Positions 41,751 to 51,121 are shown, counted from the first letter of the stretch. The stretch is DNA of 64,000 bases from Nocardia higoensis (GCF_015477835.1 NZ_JADLQN010000003.1:62001-126000); one strand, 5' to 3'. A program made the numbers and translations. The notes: generated from the sequence alone by a model not told the origin.

Positions 41751-43565
41751 ATGGGGTTCACAACAGCAGAACTTCCTCCCGTCGATCCGGGGGAATTCCT
41801 GAAGAAACCGCTCACCGAGCGCATGCGGATACTCGCGTTGCACTGGGTGGACTACGGGTTCGGCTCGGCCAGGATGATCCAGCTGATCTACGTGCTCAAG
41901 GTCGCCCTGATCTCGGTGCTCACCGGCGTCGCCCTGGCGACCTGGACCTCCGGGGTCGGCCCGTTCTGGGACGTCTCGGCCTGGTGGAACCAGCCGGTGG
42001 TCTACCAGAAGCTGGTGCTGTGGACGGTGCTGCTGGAAGGACTCGGCGTAGCCGGTTCGTGGGGACCGCTCGCGGGCAAGTTCAAGCCGATGACCGGCGG
42101 CGTGCTGTTCTTCGCCCGGCCGGGCACGATCCGGCTGCGGCCGTGGCGGTGGATGCCGTTCACCAAAGGTGACACCCGCACCGTGTTCGACGTGGCGATG
42201 TACGTGGCGTTCCTGGCGACGCTGGTGGCGGCCATCGTGGCGCCGGGCGTGAGCAGCGCGTCGCTGTCGGAGGCGCTGCCGGACAACACCTCCGGCCTGG
42301 TGAACCCGGCCTTGCTGATCGCGCCGATCGCGCTCTACGTGCTGTTGGGCCTGCGTGACAAGACGATTTTCCTCACCGCGCGCGGCGAACAGTACCTGCC
42401 CGCACTCGTCTTCTTCGCGACGCTGCCGTTCGTGGACATGATCATCGCCGCGAAGCTGCTCATCTGCGTAGTGTGGATCGGCGCGGGCGTGTCCAAGTTC
42501 GGCAAGCACTTCAGCAATGTGGTCCCGCCGATGGTCTCCAACGGCCCGGTCGTGCCGGGCAAGTGGCTCAAGCGGCTGAACTACCGCGACGTCCCGCGCG
42601 ACCTGCGCCCGTCGAAGACGGCCTCGTTCCTGGCCCACGTCGGCGGCACCACCGTCGAGATCATCACCCCGCTGGTGCTGCTGTTCTCCACCAACCACGC
42701 GCTGAGCGTGGCCGGGGTGATCATGATGGTGATCTTCCACGCCTTCATCACCTCCACCTTCCCGCTGGCGGTGCCGCTGGAATGGAACGTGCTGTTCGCC
42801 TACCTCTCGGTGTTCCTGTTCCTGGGCTTCCCGAACGAGAACGGCTACGGTCTGGCCGACTTCTCGACGCCGTGGCTGCTCGCACTGATCGCCGCCGCGC
42901 TGGTCTTCTTCCCCGTGCTCGGCAATCTGCGCCCCGACCTGGTGTCGTTCCTGCCGTCCATGCGGCAGTACGCGGGCAACTGGGCCTCGGCCCTGTGGGC
43001 CTTCGCACCCGGCGCCGAGGAGAAGCTGAACACTCTGGAGCACCGTCCGACGCAGAACCAGATCGATCAGCTGCTGGCCATGGGCTATCCGCGCGAGGTG
43101 GCCGAGCTGACGATGCAGCAGACCATCGCGTGGCGGTCGATGCACAGCCAGGGCCGCGGACTGTTCTCCGCGCTGTACACCCACATTCCCGACATCGACC
43201 GCTGGACGGTGCGGGAAGCGGAGTTCGCCTGCAACTCGCTCATCGGCTTCAACTTCGGTGACGGCCATCTGCACAACATCGATCTGATCGAAGCGGTACA
43301 GCGGCGGGTCGGCTTCGCGCCGGGTGAGTGGATCATCGTCTGGGTGGAATCGCAGGCCATCCACGAGGGCATCCAGCGCTACCAGGTCATCGACGCGGCG
43401 CTCGGCGTGGTGGAACGCGGCACCTGGCAGGTCGGCGACGCGGTCGACGCGCAGCCGTGGCTGCCCGACGGCCCCATCCCGTTGCAGGTGACCTGGCGGT
43501 CGCCGAACTACAGCGGACCGGCTCCGGCTCCGGCTCCGGAGATGGCGCCGCAGACCGTCAGCTGA
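41751..43565 (+). CDS. DUF3556 transmembrane protein
   Basis: 604 residues of the DUF3556 family known from mycobacteria and nocardiae. Start MGFTTAELPPVDPGEFLKKP. About eight membrane helices lie between residues 45 and 400 (for example VLKVALISVLTGVALATW and IITPLVLLFSTNHALSVAGV). A soluble C-terminal region of ~200 residues follows (from SMRQYAGNWASALW). The helix layout recalls HTTM/vitamin-K-dependent carboxylase-like proteins, but that is only an impression. The ATG has AAAGG upstream. The operon suggests a role in lipid modification. Confidence 0.88.
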   Translation: MGFTTAELPPVDPGEFLKKPLTERMRILALHWVDYGFGSARMIQLIYVLKVALISVLTGVALATWTSGVGPFWDVSAWWNQPVVYQKLVLWTVLLEGLGVAGSWGPLAGKFKPMTGGVLFFARPGTIRLRPWRWMPFTKGDTRTVFDVAMYVAFLATLVAAIVAPGVSSASLSEALPDNTSGLVNPALLIAPIALYVLLGLRDKTIFLTARGEQYLPALVFFATLPFVDMIIAAKLLICVVWIGAGVSKFGKHFSNVVPPMVSNGPVVPGKWLKRLNYRDVPRDLRPSKTASFLAHVGGTTVEIITPLVLLFSTNHALSVAGVIMMVIFHAFITSTFPLAVPLEWNVLFAYLSVFLFLGFPNENGYGLADFSTPWLLALIAAALVFFPVLGNLRPDLVSFLPSMRQYAGNWASALWAFAPGAEEKLNTLEHRPTQNQIDQLLAMGYPREVAELTMQQTIAWRSMHSQGRGLFSALYTHIPDIDRWTVREAEFACNSLIGFNFGDGHLHNIDLIEAVQRRVGFAPGEWIIVWVESQAIHEGIQRYQVIDAALGVVERGTWQVGDAVDAQPWLPDGPIPLQVTWRSPNYSGPAPAPAPEMAPQTVS

Positions 43566-43593
43566 CACCACTCGTCGCAGGAAGGGAGAACCC

Positions 43594-45069
43594 ATGAGCA
43601 CCGCCATCGTGGTCGGCAGCGGTCCCAACGGCTTGGCCGCGGCAGTCGTCCTGGCCCGGGCCGGGGTGGAGGTCACCGTGCTGGAGGGCGCCGACGAGAT
43701 CGGCGGCGGCACGCGCAGTAGTGAGGCCATCGTGCCGGGCCTGCTGCACGATCATTGCTCGGCCATCCACCCGATGGCGGTGGGTTCTCCCTTCCTGCGC
43801 GGCCTGGACCTCGAGCGCTACGGATTGTCCTGGGCCTGGCCGGACATCGACTGCGCCCACCCGCTCGACGATCACAGCGCGGGCGTGCTGGTCCGCTCCG
43901 TCGGCGAGACCGCGGCCGGCCTGGGCCGCGACGCCCGCGCCTGGCGCCTGCTGTTCGAACGCACAGCCGCCGACTACGACCGGATGAGCGCCGACATCAT
44001 GCGCCCCCTGCTCCGTATCCCTCGCCACCCGATCGCGTTGGCCCGCTTCGGCCTTCCCGCGCTGGCTCCGGCCACGATGCTGGCCAGGGTGTTCCGGACC
44101 GAGCAGGCCAAGGCATTGTTCGGCGGCGTGGCGGCGCACGCCTTCCACCCGCTGCACCGGCCGCTCAGCGCGAGCATCGGGCTCGGCATCCTCACCGCCG
44201 GCCACACCTACGGTTGGGCCGTCGCCCGCGGCGGATCGCAGCGGATCGCCGACGCGATGGCGGCCGCGCTCGGCGACCTGGGCGGGAAGATCGAAACCGG
44301 CGTCCCCGTCCGGTCGGTGTCGGACCTCCCCCCTGCGGATATGACCATGTGGGATGTGTCGCCGACCGCGGTCGCCGACATCCTCGGCCACCGGCTCTCG
44401 CCCCGAATCAACAAGGCGTATCACAGATTCCGCTACGGGCCGGGCGCCTTCAAGGTCGACTTCGCGGTCGAGGGCGGCGTGCCGTGGAGTGCAGAAGCCG
44501 CGCGTCGGGCGGGCACGGTCCACCTCGGTGGTGGGTTCGCCGAGATCGCGGCGACCGAACGAGACATCCATCGCGGGCGCATGCCCGAACGTCCCTTCGT
44601 GCTGGTCGGACAGCAGTATCTGGCCGATCCGCAGCGCTCGGCGGGCGATATCCACCCGGTGTGGACCTACGCCCACGTCCCGCACGGCTACACCGGCGAC
44701 GCGACAGCGGCCATCATCGACCAGATGGAGCGCTTCGCACCCGGCTTCCGCGATCGGATCGTCGGCACCGCGGTGCGCAGCACCACGGAATTCGCTCGCT
44801 ACAACCCGAACTACGTCGGCGGCAACATCATGACGGGCGCGAAAGACATCCCCCAGCTCGTGTTCGGCCCGCGAACGACTCTGCAGCCCTACGACATCGG
44901 GCTGCCCGGGCACTACCTCTGCTCGGCCGCCACACCCCCCGGCCCCGGCGCGCACGGCATGTGCGGAGTGAACGCCGCGCACCGAGCGCTGCGAAGGTGG
45001 GGGCCGAAGGAAGTGGGAGTCCATGGCGCACCGCCTATACCGGCCGATTCGAATGCTGATCACGCATAA
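43594..45069 (+). CDS. FAD-dependent oxidoreductase, phytoene desaturase-like
   Basis: 491 residues. The N-terminal dinucleotide fold is IVVGSGPNGLAAAVVLARAG, then LEGADEIGGGTRSSE, as in carotenoid desaturases and retinol saturases. The C-terminal FAD contact has GAHGMCGVNAAHRAL. It follows the DUF3556 gene by 28 bp with a strong GGAAGGGAG ribosome site. Together with the ligase and membrane protein it may desaturate or isomerise a lipid. The 3' end overlaps the convergent GNAT gene by 10 bp. Confidence 0.9.
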   Translation: MSTAIVVGSGPNGLAAAVVLARAGVEVTVLEGADEIGGGTRSSEAIVPGLLHDHCSAIHPMAVGSPFLRGLDLERYGLSWAWPDIDCAHPLDDHSAGVLVRSVGETAAGLGRDARAWRLLFERTAADYDRMSADIMRPLLRIPRHPIALARFGLPALAPATMLARVFRTEQAKALFGGVAAHAFHPLHRPLSASIGLGILTAGHTYGWAVARGGSQRIADAMAAALGDLGGKIETGVPVRSVSDLPPADMTMWDVSPTAVADILGHRLSPRINKAYHRFRYGPGAFKVDFAVEGGVPWSAEAARRAGTVHLGGGFAEIAATERDIHRGRMPERPFVLVGQQYLADPQRSAGDIHPVWTYAHVPHGYTGDATAAIIDQMERFAPGFRDRIVGTAVRSTTEFARYNPNYVGGNIMTGAKDIPQLVFGPRTTLQPYDIGLPGHYLCSAATPPGPGAHGMCGVNAAHRALRRWGPKEVGVHGAPPIPADSNADHA

Positions 45070-45806
45070 CGCTCGACATGTCCGACGGTGACGAAGCCGA
45101 GGCGTCGATAGATCCCTTCGCCGTCCGGGGACGCAGTGAGGACGACCCGCCGCGCACCGGCTTCCAGCGCCAGTGCCAGCGCGCGCCGCGTCAGCGCGGT
45201 CCCGATGCCCCGTCCGCGATGATCGGCTCGGGTCACGATGTGCTCGAGCGACGCGCCGACGCCACTGCTGACGACCGCGGCACAGCCGAGCACCTCGTCG
45301 TGTTCACGCCAGAGCAGGTAGCGGGTGGATGCCCGGTCCATGCCCTGGCGCAGGCCGGTCACAAGACCGTTGGTATCGGTGGCACCCGACCAGAGGCCCG
45401 CCCACTCGGTGAGGCCGGCCGCACCGGTCACATACTCGATTCGCTCTGGTTGTCCGAGTTCCCGGTACGCGACCTGGTTCGCATCGGCGAGCACCATCAG
45501 CGGCTCGGTTTCGAACAGCTCCAGTCCCCGCCGACGCAATAGACCCGGTATCTCCGGGGCATCGATGTCCGGCCAGAAATGCCAGCATGCGGGCACGCCG
45601 TCGAACAGTTTTCGCAACTGTTCGATCTCGTGCGGGGCCGCACCGCCCAGCCGGAGAACACCGTTCAGTTCCTCGCTGGGCGCGCCGGTGTAGAACCAGC
45701 TCGACAGCGCGCCATTGCTCGACCGGTTCGCTCGCACCACATGTGTCGCGACAAAAGTAGTTACGGCGTCGTGGCACCGCTGGGGGTTACTCGTCCGGCG
45801 ATTCAC
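45060..45806 (-). CDS. GNAT-family N-acetyltransferase
   Basis: 248 residues from GTG 45806 (GGAGAAG upstream). The C-terminal GNAT domain has VLGCAAVVSSGVGASLEHIV, the acetyl-CoA loop TRADHRGRGIGTALTRRAL, and YRRLGFVTVGHVERYA. The N-terminal half is a second, degenerate acetyltransferase-like region with a WHFWPDIDAPEIPG segment. The substrate is unknown. Confidence 0.85.
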   Translation of the reverse strand: MNRRTSNPQRCHDAVTTFVATHVVRANRSSNGALSSWFYTGAPSEELNGVLRLGGAAPHEIEQLRKLFDGVPACWHFWPDIDAPEIPGLLRRRGLELFETEPLMVLADANQVAYRELGQPERIEYVTGAAGLTEWAGLWSGATDTNGLVTGLRQGMDRASTRYLLWREHDEVLGCAAVVSSGVGASLEHIVTRADHRGRGIGTALTRRALALALEAGARRVVLTASPDGEGIYRRLGFVTVGHVERYA

Positions 45807-46055
45807 GACCTTCTCCTCGGGTGCACACCGCCATCTTGTCAAGGAGGGCTTCGGGTGAAACCAAGAAGGATATCCCGCTGCAGCCGAGGCAAGCTGGCTC
45901 CCGCCGAACAGCAGCCGCCCGATGACTCGCCCGAGCGCGGCGACGGAGCCACTGGCACTACCGGTTTCCGTGTCGCAGCTCCGCCGGCCCACCGGGCCAT
46001 CGCCACCGTGTCCGCACATGCGGCCGAGTATCGGCATCGACGCAGCTGCGACACG

Positions 46056-46490
46056 TCAGGACAGGAAGATCCCTTCGGACAGTGCAGCGGAATCTTCGTC
46101 CGCCTGCCCGCGATCTCCGTGCTGACCGCGCCGGTACTCGAGAAGAGAAGAGGCTAGAACACGGCGGTGCCTGCCCACCAAGCGGTATCGGATACGTCCC
46201 TCGTGCAGGAGTCTGATGAGGTGCAGACGGGAGACGCCGAGGATTTCCGCGGCCTTCTGAGTGGTGAGTTCGGCATTCGCGGGGACCACTGTGACATCGC
46301 GGCCCGCGGCCAGGTTCGCCAGTATCTCGCGCAGCGGCTCCAGGGCCGCGCGAGGGAGGTCGACGGGTTCAGCGGTGCCGGCGACGGTGATCTCGACAGC
46401 GTCGGCATCCGGGGATATGCCTCGCAGCGCCTCGATCGCCTGCCTGGCTCGGCCCAGTTCCGCTGCACTCCGATGATCATGGGCGGACAT
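46056..46490 (-). CDS. Excisionase/MerR-like helix-turn-helix protein, probable orphan antitoxin
   Basis: 144 residues from ATG 46490 with a strong GGAGGTGG ribosome site. The helix-turn-helix near residues 74-118 (TTQKAAEILGVSRLHLIRLL, HEGRIRYRLVGRHRRV) is of the excisionase family. Relatives in mycobacteria pair with PIN-domain toxins, but the downstream 45807-46055 contains no such gene, so it is an orphan or the toxin was lost. Confidence 0.75.
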   Translation of the reverse strand: MSAHDHRSAAELGRARQAIEALRGISPDADAVEITVAGTAEPVDLPRAALEPLREILANLAAGRDVTVVPANAELTTQKAAEILGVSRLHLIRLLHEGRIRYRLVGRHRRVLASSLLEYRRGQHGDRGQADEDSAALSEGIFLS

Positions 46491-46630
46491 GGCAACCACC
46501 TCCGAATGCAACATATGAAGCCAGCGCAATAGACGCAATCGCGGGCGGCTAACGATTCGGCGCCGATACCCGCGAAAGAAGCGGAGCCTGTCCGTCCGGA
46601 GTTGTCGGCGCCGGCGGCTAGTGTCGCGGC

Positions 46631-46933
46631 GTGGCTGAGTCGCGTTATTCGTTCACGGCGTCGGTGTGGGAGCACGACGGGGAGGGGTCCTGGCACTTTC
46701 TCGGCGTGCCGGAGGAGGTGGCCGACGAGATCGAGGAACGCTACGGTCACCGCAGCGCCGGGTTCGGCGCGGTGAAGGTGCGGGTGCGGATCGGTGCCAC
46801 CCGCTGGTCCACCTCGCTGTTCCCCAGCAAGCATCTCGGCACCTACATCCTGCCCGTGAAGAAGGCGGTGCGGGTCGCCGAGCAGCTGGTCGACGGCTCG
46901 CGGACGGAAGTGGAGATCGAGATCGCGATCTGA
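46631..46933 (+). CDS. DUF1905 protein
   Basis: 100 residues, nearly the whole DUF1905 fold: YSFTASVWEHDGEGSWHFLG, VPEEVADEI, VRIGATRWSTSLFPSKHLGT and YILPVKKAVRVAEQL. The GTG start is at 46631. The family is small and beta-barrel-like with unknown function. It precedes the alpha/beta hydrolase by 53 bp and may be cotranscribed. Confidence 0.88.
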   Translation: MAESRYSFTASVWEHDGEGSWHFLGVPEEVADEIEERYGHRSAGFGAVKVRVRIGATRWSTSLFPSKHLGTYILPVKKAVRVAEQLVDGSRTEVEIEIAI

Positions 46934-46986
46934 CCTCGGGCTGCTAGCGTTTGGCGCAGCGCCAACAACGGAGTACGGGGACAGAC

Positions 46987-47778
46987 ATGACCAGGTTGAA
47001 CCATCATCGCGTCGGGTCGGGGGAACCTCTGGTCCTGGTCCACGGCATCGGCAGCCGCTGGCAGGTCTGGGAGCCGGTCATTCCCGCGCTCGCCGAGCGG
47101 TTCGACGTGATCGCGGTCGACCTGCCCGGCTTCGGCGGATCGGCTCCCCTGCCGCACACCACGGTCGCCACCCTCACCGACGCGCTCGCGGGCTTCCTCG
47201 CCGAGGAGGGCATCGACAAGCCGCATCTGGCGGGCAATTCCATGGGCGGCTACATCACGCTGCAACTGGGTGCGCGCGGCCTGGCCCGATCGGTGACGGC
47301 CTACTCCCCGATCGGCTTCTGGGACACGCCCGGCCGGATCTGGTGCCAGCAGACGCTGGGCAAGTCGCTGGTGCTGATGTCGGTGCTGCGGCCGGTGATC
47401 CCGCGCCTGCTCGACACCGCGGCGGGCCGCACCGCCTTCCTCTACCTGGTCTTCGGCAGGCCGTGGGCGCTCGACGGGCAGACCGCGCTGGAGACCGCGC
47501 AGGGCGCCGCGGGAGCTCCGGGATTCCGGGAGGCGCTGGCCTCGTTCGCCGACGTGCGGTTCGACGCCATCGGCGCGCTGGCCGACATCCCGGTCACCGT
47601 CGCCTGGGGCAATCGCGACATCCTGCTCACCTACGCCACGCAGAGCAAGCGCGCCCGGCTGGCACTGCCGACCGCACGGCATCGCACCCTGTTCGGCAGC
47701 GGGCACACCCCGTTCTACGACGATCCGGAGGCGTGCGTGCGGGTCCTGCTCGAGCAGTTCGACGCGGTGACCGACTAG
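46987..47778 (+). CDS. Alpha/beta-fold hydrolase
   Basis: 263 residues. Oxyanion motif LVLVHGIGSRWQVWEPVI, DLPGFGGSAP, and nucleophile S85 in GNSMGGYITLQ. The acid is probably D210 (WGNRDIL) and the base the His in GSGHTPFYDDP. Start ATG 46987 follows GGAGTACGGGGA; an upstream in-frame start at 46951 is less likely. An esterase or C-C hydrolase of unknown substrate. Confidence 0.88.
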   Translation: MTRLNHHRVGSGEPLVLVHGIGSRWQVWEPVIPALAERFDVIAVDLPGFGGSAPLPHTTVATLTDALAGFLAEEGIDKPHLAGNSMGGYITLQLGARGLARSVTAYSPIGFWDTPGRIWCQQTLGKSLVLMSVLRPVIPRLLDTAAGRTAFLYLVFGRPWALDGQTALETAQGAAGAPGFREALASFADVRFDAIGALADIPVTVAWGNRDILLTYATQSKRARLALPTARHRTLFGSGHTPFYDDPEACVRVLLEQFDAVTD

Positions 47779-47782
47779 CCGA

Positions 47783-47844
47783 GTAAGTCCGACGCACGGT
47801 CGGTCATCAATCGCCTACGACCACCGATCGGGCGTCGGACTTAC
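47783..47844. other. Long-range inverted repeat between convergent genes
   Basis: GTAAGTCCGACGC (47783-47795) is the exact complement of 47832-47844, with a 36-nt spacer. The right arm lies within the 3' end of the TetR gene. It could fold into a terminator for either gene. Confidence 0.5.
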
Positions 47845-48484
47845 CCACCTGGCGCGAATTGAGCAAGGTGTTCGCGGGCGCCCCGCCGAGCAACACGCGC
47901 ACCGCGTTCACCCATCGCTCTCGCGACAGGCGGTTGGCCTCGGCGTAACCGGTGAGCAAGGCCCGCATCGCCAGTCCGGTGACGATCTCGATGGTGAACT
48001 CGGTGATCGTCGGAACCCGGGGATCGTCGGGGAATTCGGCGCGGAACAGATCGCGCACGGCGATGTGCATCTGCTCCAGCAGCCGGTGCTCGTAGGGCAG
48101 GAAGGCCGCGCGCAGTTCGGGATCGGTGCGCGCGCCCACCCAGATCTCCAGCGCCGCGAGGAACGACGGCCCGGAGAACATGTCCATGGTCAGCTCGACC
48201 GCCGCCGACAGCCGGTCGGCGCCGGGCGGAATGGCGGCGAATTCCGTTGCCAGTTGGTCGAATCGACGCTGAGCGAGATGCTCGACCGCACCGGCCAACA
48301 GGTCCGGCTTGGTCGGGAAATAGTGCTGCAGAGTGCCGCGCGGCACGCCCGCGCGGTTCTGCACCTCCAGAGTGGTGGTGCCGGCGTAGCCGACCTCCAC
48401 CAGGCTCTCGACGGCCGCGTCAAGGAGCCGCGTGCGAGTGCGCGCGCGGCGCTGCGCCTGCGTCTCCCGGACGCGTTCGGTCAT
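47807..48484 (-). CDS. TetR-family regulator of the thiolase operon
   Basis: 225 residues. The N-terminal helix-turn-helix is AQRRARTRTRLLDAAVESLV, EVGYAGTTTLEVQNRAGVPR, GTLQHYFPTKPDLL, with a TetR ligand-binding C-terminal domain. Start ATG 48484; 20 bp separates it from the enoyl-CoA hydratase stop, so it is the third gene of the operon. A 24-bp palindrome before the first gene of the operon is its likely operator, which would make the operon self-regulated. Confidence 0.88.
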   Translation of the reverse strand: MTERVRETQAQRRARTRTRLLDAAVESLVEVGYAGTTTLEVQNRAGVPRGTLQHYFPTKPDLLAGAVEHLAQRRFDQLATEFAAIPPGADRLSAAVELTMDMFSGPSFLAALEIWVGARTDPELRAAFLPYEHRLLEQMHIAVRDLFRAEFPDDPRVPTITEFTIEIVTGLAMRALLTGYAEANRLSRERWVNAVRVLLGGAPANTLLNSRQVGKSDARSVVVGD

Positions 48485-48504
48485 CGGATCAGTGTGCCGA
48501 TCAC

Positions 48505-49269
48505 TCAGCGACCCTGCCACTTCGGCTCGCGCTTCTCGGCGAACGCGAGCGCGCCCTCGGCGGCGTCCTTGGAGAACAGCGCGGGCAGCGCGATCTCGCC
48601 CTGCTTGGCGAAGCCCTCGGCCTGCGTCCAGTCCGGCGACTCGTCGATGATGCGCTTGCTCGCCGCGACCGACAGCGGTGCGGCCGCGACGATCTCGGCG
48701 GCCAGCTCCAGTGCCACGTCCAGCGCGCCACCGGGCTCGGTGACCCGGTTGATCAAACCGAGCTGGTACAGCCGCTCGGCGGAGATCCGGCCACCCGTCA
48801 GCGCCAGTTCGGCGGCGATCGGGCGCGGCAGCCGCTGGGTCAGTCGCAGCACGCCGCCGCCCGCGGCCACCAGACCGCGCTTGACCTCGGGAATGCCGAA
48901 CTGCGCGTCGTTCGCGGCGACGATGAGATCACCGGCGAGCGCGAGTTCGAAACCACCGGCCAGCGCGAAACCCTCGACGGCCGAGATCATGGGCTTGACC
49001 GGCGGCTTGGCTGTGATGCCCAGGGGGCCGCGCTTCTGCGTCATCGGCATCTCGCCCTTGGACGCGGCGACCAGGTCCATGCCCGCGCAGAAGCTCTTGC
49101 CCGCGCCGGTCAGCACCAGTACGCGCGCGTCGGCGTCCTCCTCGAAGGCGTCGACGGCGGCTTCGATCGCCTGCGCTGTCGCCAGGTCGACGGCATTGCG
49201 GGCTTCGGGGCGGTCGATGGTGAGAACGGTGATCGCGTCACGACATTCGACCAGCACGCTCTGGCTCAT
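48505..49269 (-). CDS. Enoyl-CoA hydratase/isomerase
   Basis: 254 residues of the crotonase family: VLTIDRPEARNAVD, SFCAGMDLVAAS (oxyanion loop), FALAGGFELALAGDLIVAA and FGIPEVKRGLVAAGGG. The two acidic positions used by hydratases are occupied (E108, E128 region). It hydrates 2-enoyl-CoA in beta-oxidation or a related route. ATG 49269 overlaps the thiolase stop by 4 bp (ATGA). Confidence 0.92.
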   Translation of the reverse strand: MSQSVLVECRDAITVLTIDRPEARNAVDLATAQAIEAAVDAFEEDADARVLVLTGAGKSFCAGMDLVAASKGEMPMTQKRGPLGITAKPPVKPMISAVEGFALAGGFELALAGDLIVAANDAQFGIPEVKRGLVAAGGGVLRLTQRLPRPIAAELALTGGRISAERLYQLGLINRVTEPGGALDVALELAAEIVAAAPLSVAASKRIIDESPDWTQAEGFAKQGEIALPALFSKDAAEGALAFAEKREPKWQGR

Positions 49270-50795
49270 TCGGCAGTCCTCTCGGTGTTCAGGGTGATCC
49301 GGCCGTCGGCGATATCGACGGCGGCGCCGATCGGGTCCGATTCGATGAAGGCCGCCACGGTTTCGGAATCGGCGACGCGCACCAGGGTACGGGCGCCCTC
49401 GGGGGTCAGGGCGCTGACGATGACCGCGTCCGGCTCGTCGACCGGATCGGGGCCGTGTCCCTTGTTGTAAGGGATGGTGAAGGATTCGATCCGCGCGGGC
49501 CCGGTGTAGCCGGGGGCGGTGGCGCGGGTGGCGGCCGGGGTGGGCACCTCGACGGCGCGGAACAGCTGGGCGGGCGGGCGCGTGGAGTACACGCCGACGC
49601 CGTGCTTGGTGATGTACCAGCCCAGCGAGGTGGACAGGCCGTAGGAGCCCGGATCGGAGCGCAACTTCTCGGCGACGGCGGCGATGCCGTGCGTGCCGTA
49701 GTTGTTGCCGGGGCCGCCGCCGAAGGTCAGGCCGCCGGTCAGCGACAGCGGGCGGCTCGGGTCGTCGATCGGCAGGCCGAGGGCCTCCGCGCCCACCTCG
49801 ACGGCGATCGGGAAGCACGAGTACAGGTCGATGTGCGCGACGTCGTCGATGCCGACGCCCGCACCCGCCAGCGCTTCCCGGCCCGCCGCGGCGATGGCGG
49901 GTGAGGCCGCCATGTCGGCGCGCTCGGTGACGTACCAGACCTCGTTGGCGGTCGCGCCGCCGTGCGGGAAGACCCACTTGTCGCGCGGGACGCCCGCGGC
50001 GTCGGCGGCCGCGGCGCTGCACAGGATCAGGCCCGCGCCCTGGTCGACGGAGAGATTGGCGACCATCAGCTTGCGGTAGGGGCTGGTGACCATGCGGTTG
50101 TCGCGGGTGGCCGTGATGATCTGCTCGACCGTGTGGGCCTGCGGCTGCCAGGCGTAGGGGTTGGCGGCGGCGATCTCGGAGAACCGCGACCACAGCCCGC
50201 CGATGCGCTGGAGGTGTTCGGCCTCGCTCAGGCCGAGTCGACCGCGCAGGGCGTTCTCCATCAGCGCGTAGAAGTGGATCGGGCCCCACAGCCCGGCGGC
50301 GGTCTCCATATCGGAGTTCGGGCCCTTGTCGGAGCCGAGCAGTTCGTTCGGCGCGGCGTCGGCGGCCTCCTCGGCCCAGTCCGGCGTGCGGCCCGCGCGC
50401 TTGGCGGCATTGCCCGAGGCGACCGCCTCCGCGCCGGTGACGAGAACGACCTCGGCGCGACCGTCGGCGATGGCCTGCGCGGCCCAGTTGACCAGGCGCT
50501 GAGGGCCGTCGCCGCCGAAGCGGGCGGACTGCACGGTGTGTTTGGGCGAGGCGCCGAGCGCGGTGGCGACCGCGGCGCCGAGATCGTTGTACGGCTTGCT
50601 GACGGGGGCGACCGCGGCGACCGCGTCCGCGGCGCGCAGCAGCTTGTCCCCGGTGCCGCTGTCGGCACCCGCGCGGCGCAGCGCTTCGGCGGCGAGTTCG
50701 ACCGGTCCGGGCAGCCCCGGTTCACCACTACGGTGCACCGACTGACCGACGCCGACGAGCACGGGCGTGCGTGGGTCCATTCCGGCTGGCAGCAT
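49266..50795 (-). CDS. Thiolase-like acetyl-CoA acetyltransferase without the usual nucleophilic cysteine
   Basis: 509 residues of the thiolase superfamily: PVLVGVGQSVHRSG, DGRAEVVLVTGAEAVASGNA, HIDLYSCFPIAVEVGAEALG and LTFGGGPGNNYGTHGIAAV. At the position where thiolases have the acyl-accepting cysteine, this protein reads HTVQSARFGGDGPQRLVN, with no cysteine. The C-terminal ~90 residues form an extra domain (from YTGPARIESFTIPYNKGHG), probably OB-like. The layout resembles M. tuberculosis Rv1867-type proteins as I recall them. It may bind acyl-CoA or catalyse by another route. The start follows GGAGGA closely. Confidence 0.85.
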   Translation of the reverse strand: MLPAGMDPRTPVLVGVGQSVHRSGEPGLPGPVELAAEALRRAGADSGTGDKLLRAADAVAAVAPVSKPYNDLGAAVATALGASPKHTVQSARFGGDGPQRLVNWAAQAIADGRAEVVLVTGAEAVASGNAAKRAGRTPDWAEEAADAAPNELLGSDKGPNSDMETAAGLWGPIHFYALMENALRGRLGLSEAEHLQRIGGLWSRFSEIAAANPYAWQPQAHTVEQIITATRDNRMVTSPYRKLMVANLSVDQGAGLILCSAAAADAAGVPRDKWVFPHGGATANEVWYVTERADMAASPAIAAAGREALAGAGVGIDDVAHIDLYSCFPIAVEVGAEALGLPIDDPSRPLSLTGGLTFGGGPGNNYGTHGIAAVAEKLRSDPGSYGLSTSLGWYITKHGVGVYSTRPPAQLFRAVEVPTPAATRATAPGYTGPARIESFTIPYNKGHGPDPVDEPDAVIVSALTPEGARTLVRVADSETVAAFIESDPIGAAVDIADGRITLNTERTAE

Positions 50796-50813
50796 GCTTC
50801 CTCCGCTTTCCTA

Positions 50814-50837
50814 GTTACCGTCACTGTTGACGGTAAC
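50814..50837 (-). promoter_or_regulatory. Perfect palindromic operator upstream of the thiolase operon
   Basis: GTTACCGTCA (50814-50823), CTGT spacer, TGACGGTAAC (50828-50837): a perfect 10+10 inverted repeat 19 bp before the thiolase start. The outer GTTACC/GGTAAC arms match the etfD site but are 12 bp apart instead of 4. Confidence 0.7.
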
Positions 50838-51121
50838 CGCGAACACGATTAGAGCAGAGGTAGGCGAACCGCACAATCGCGGAAGAGGGATTGTTGCCGA
50901 CCGGATGCCGACCGGCCTCGAAACGCCAACGACGCCTGTTCGAACCGATGAATTCCGGCGCCAGCCTGGCATTTATCCAAAAAGTATTGCAGGTGCCCCA
51001 TTTCGCGGAATTCGCTGCTACTATTCCGTCGATTTGCCAGCCAGTCGGAATGTGGTTCGGGACACAGAGAGGGGGCTGAGTGTCGTGCGCCATTCCGGCA
51101 CGACCCGGAGGGCCCACAACC

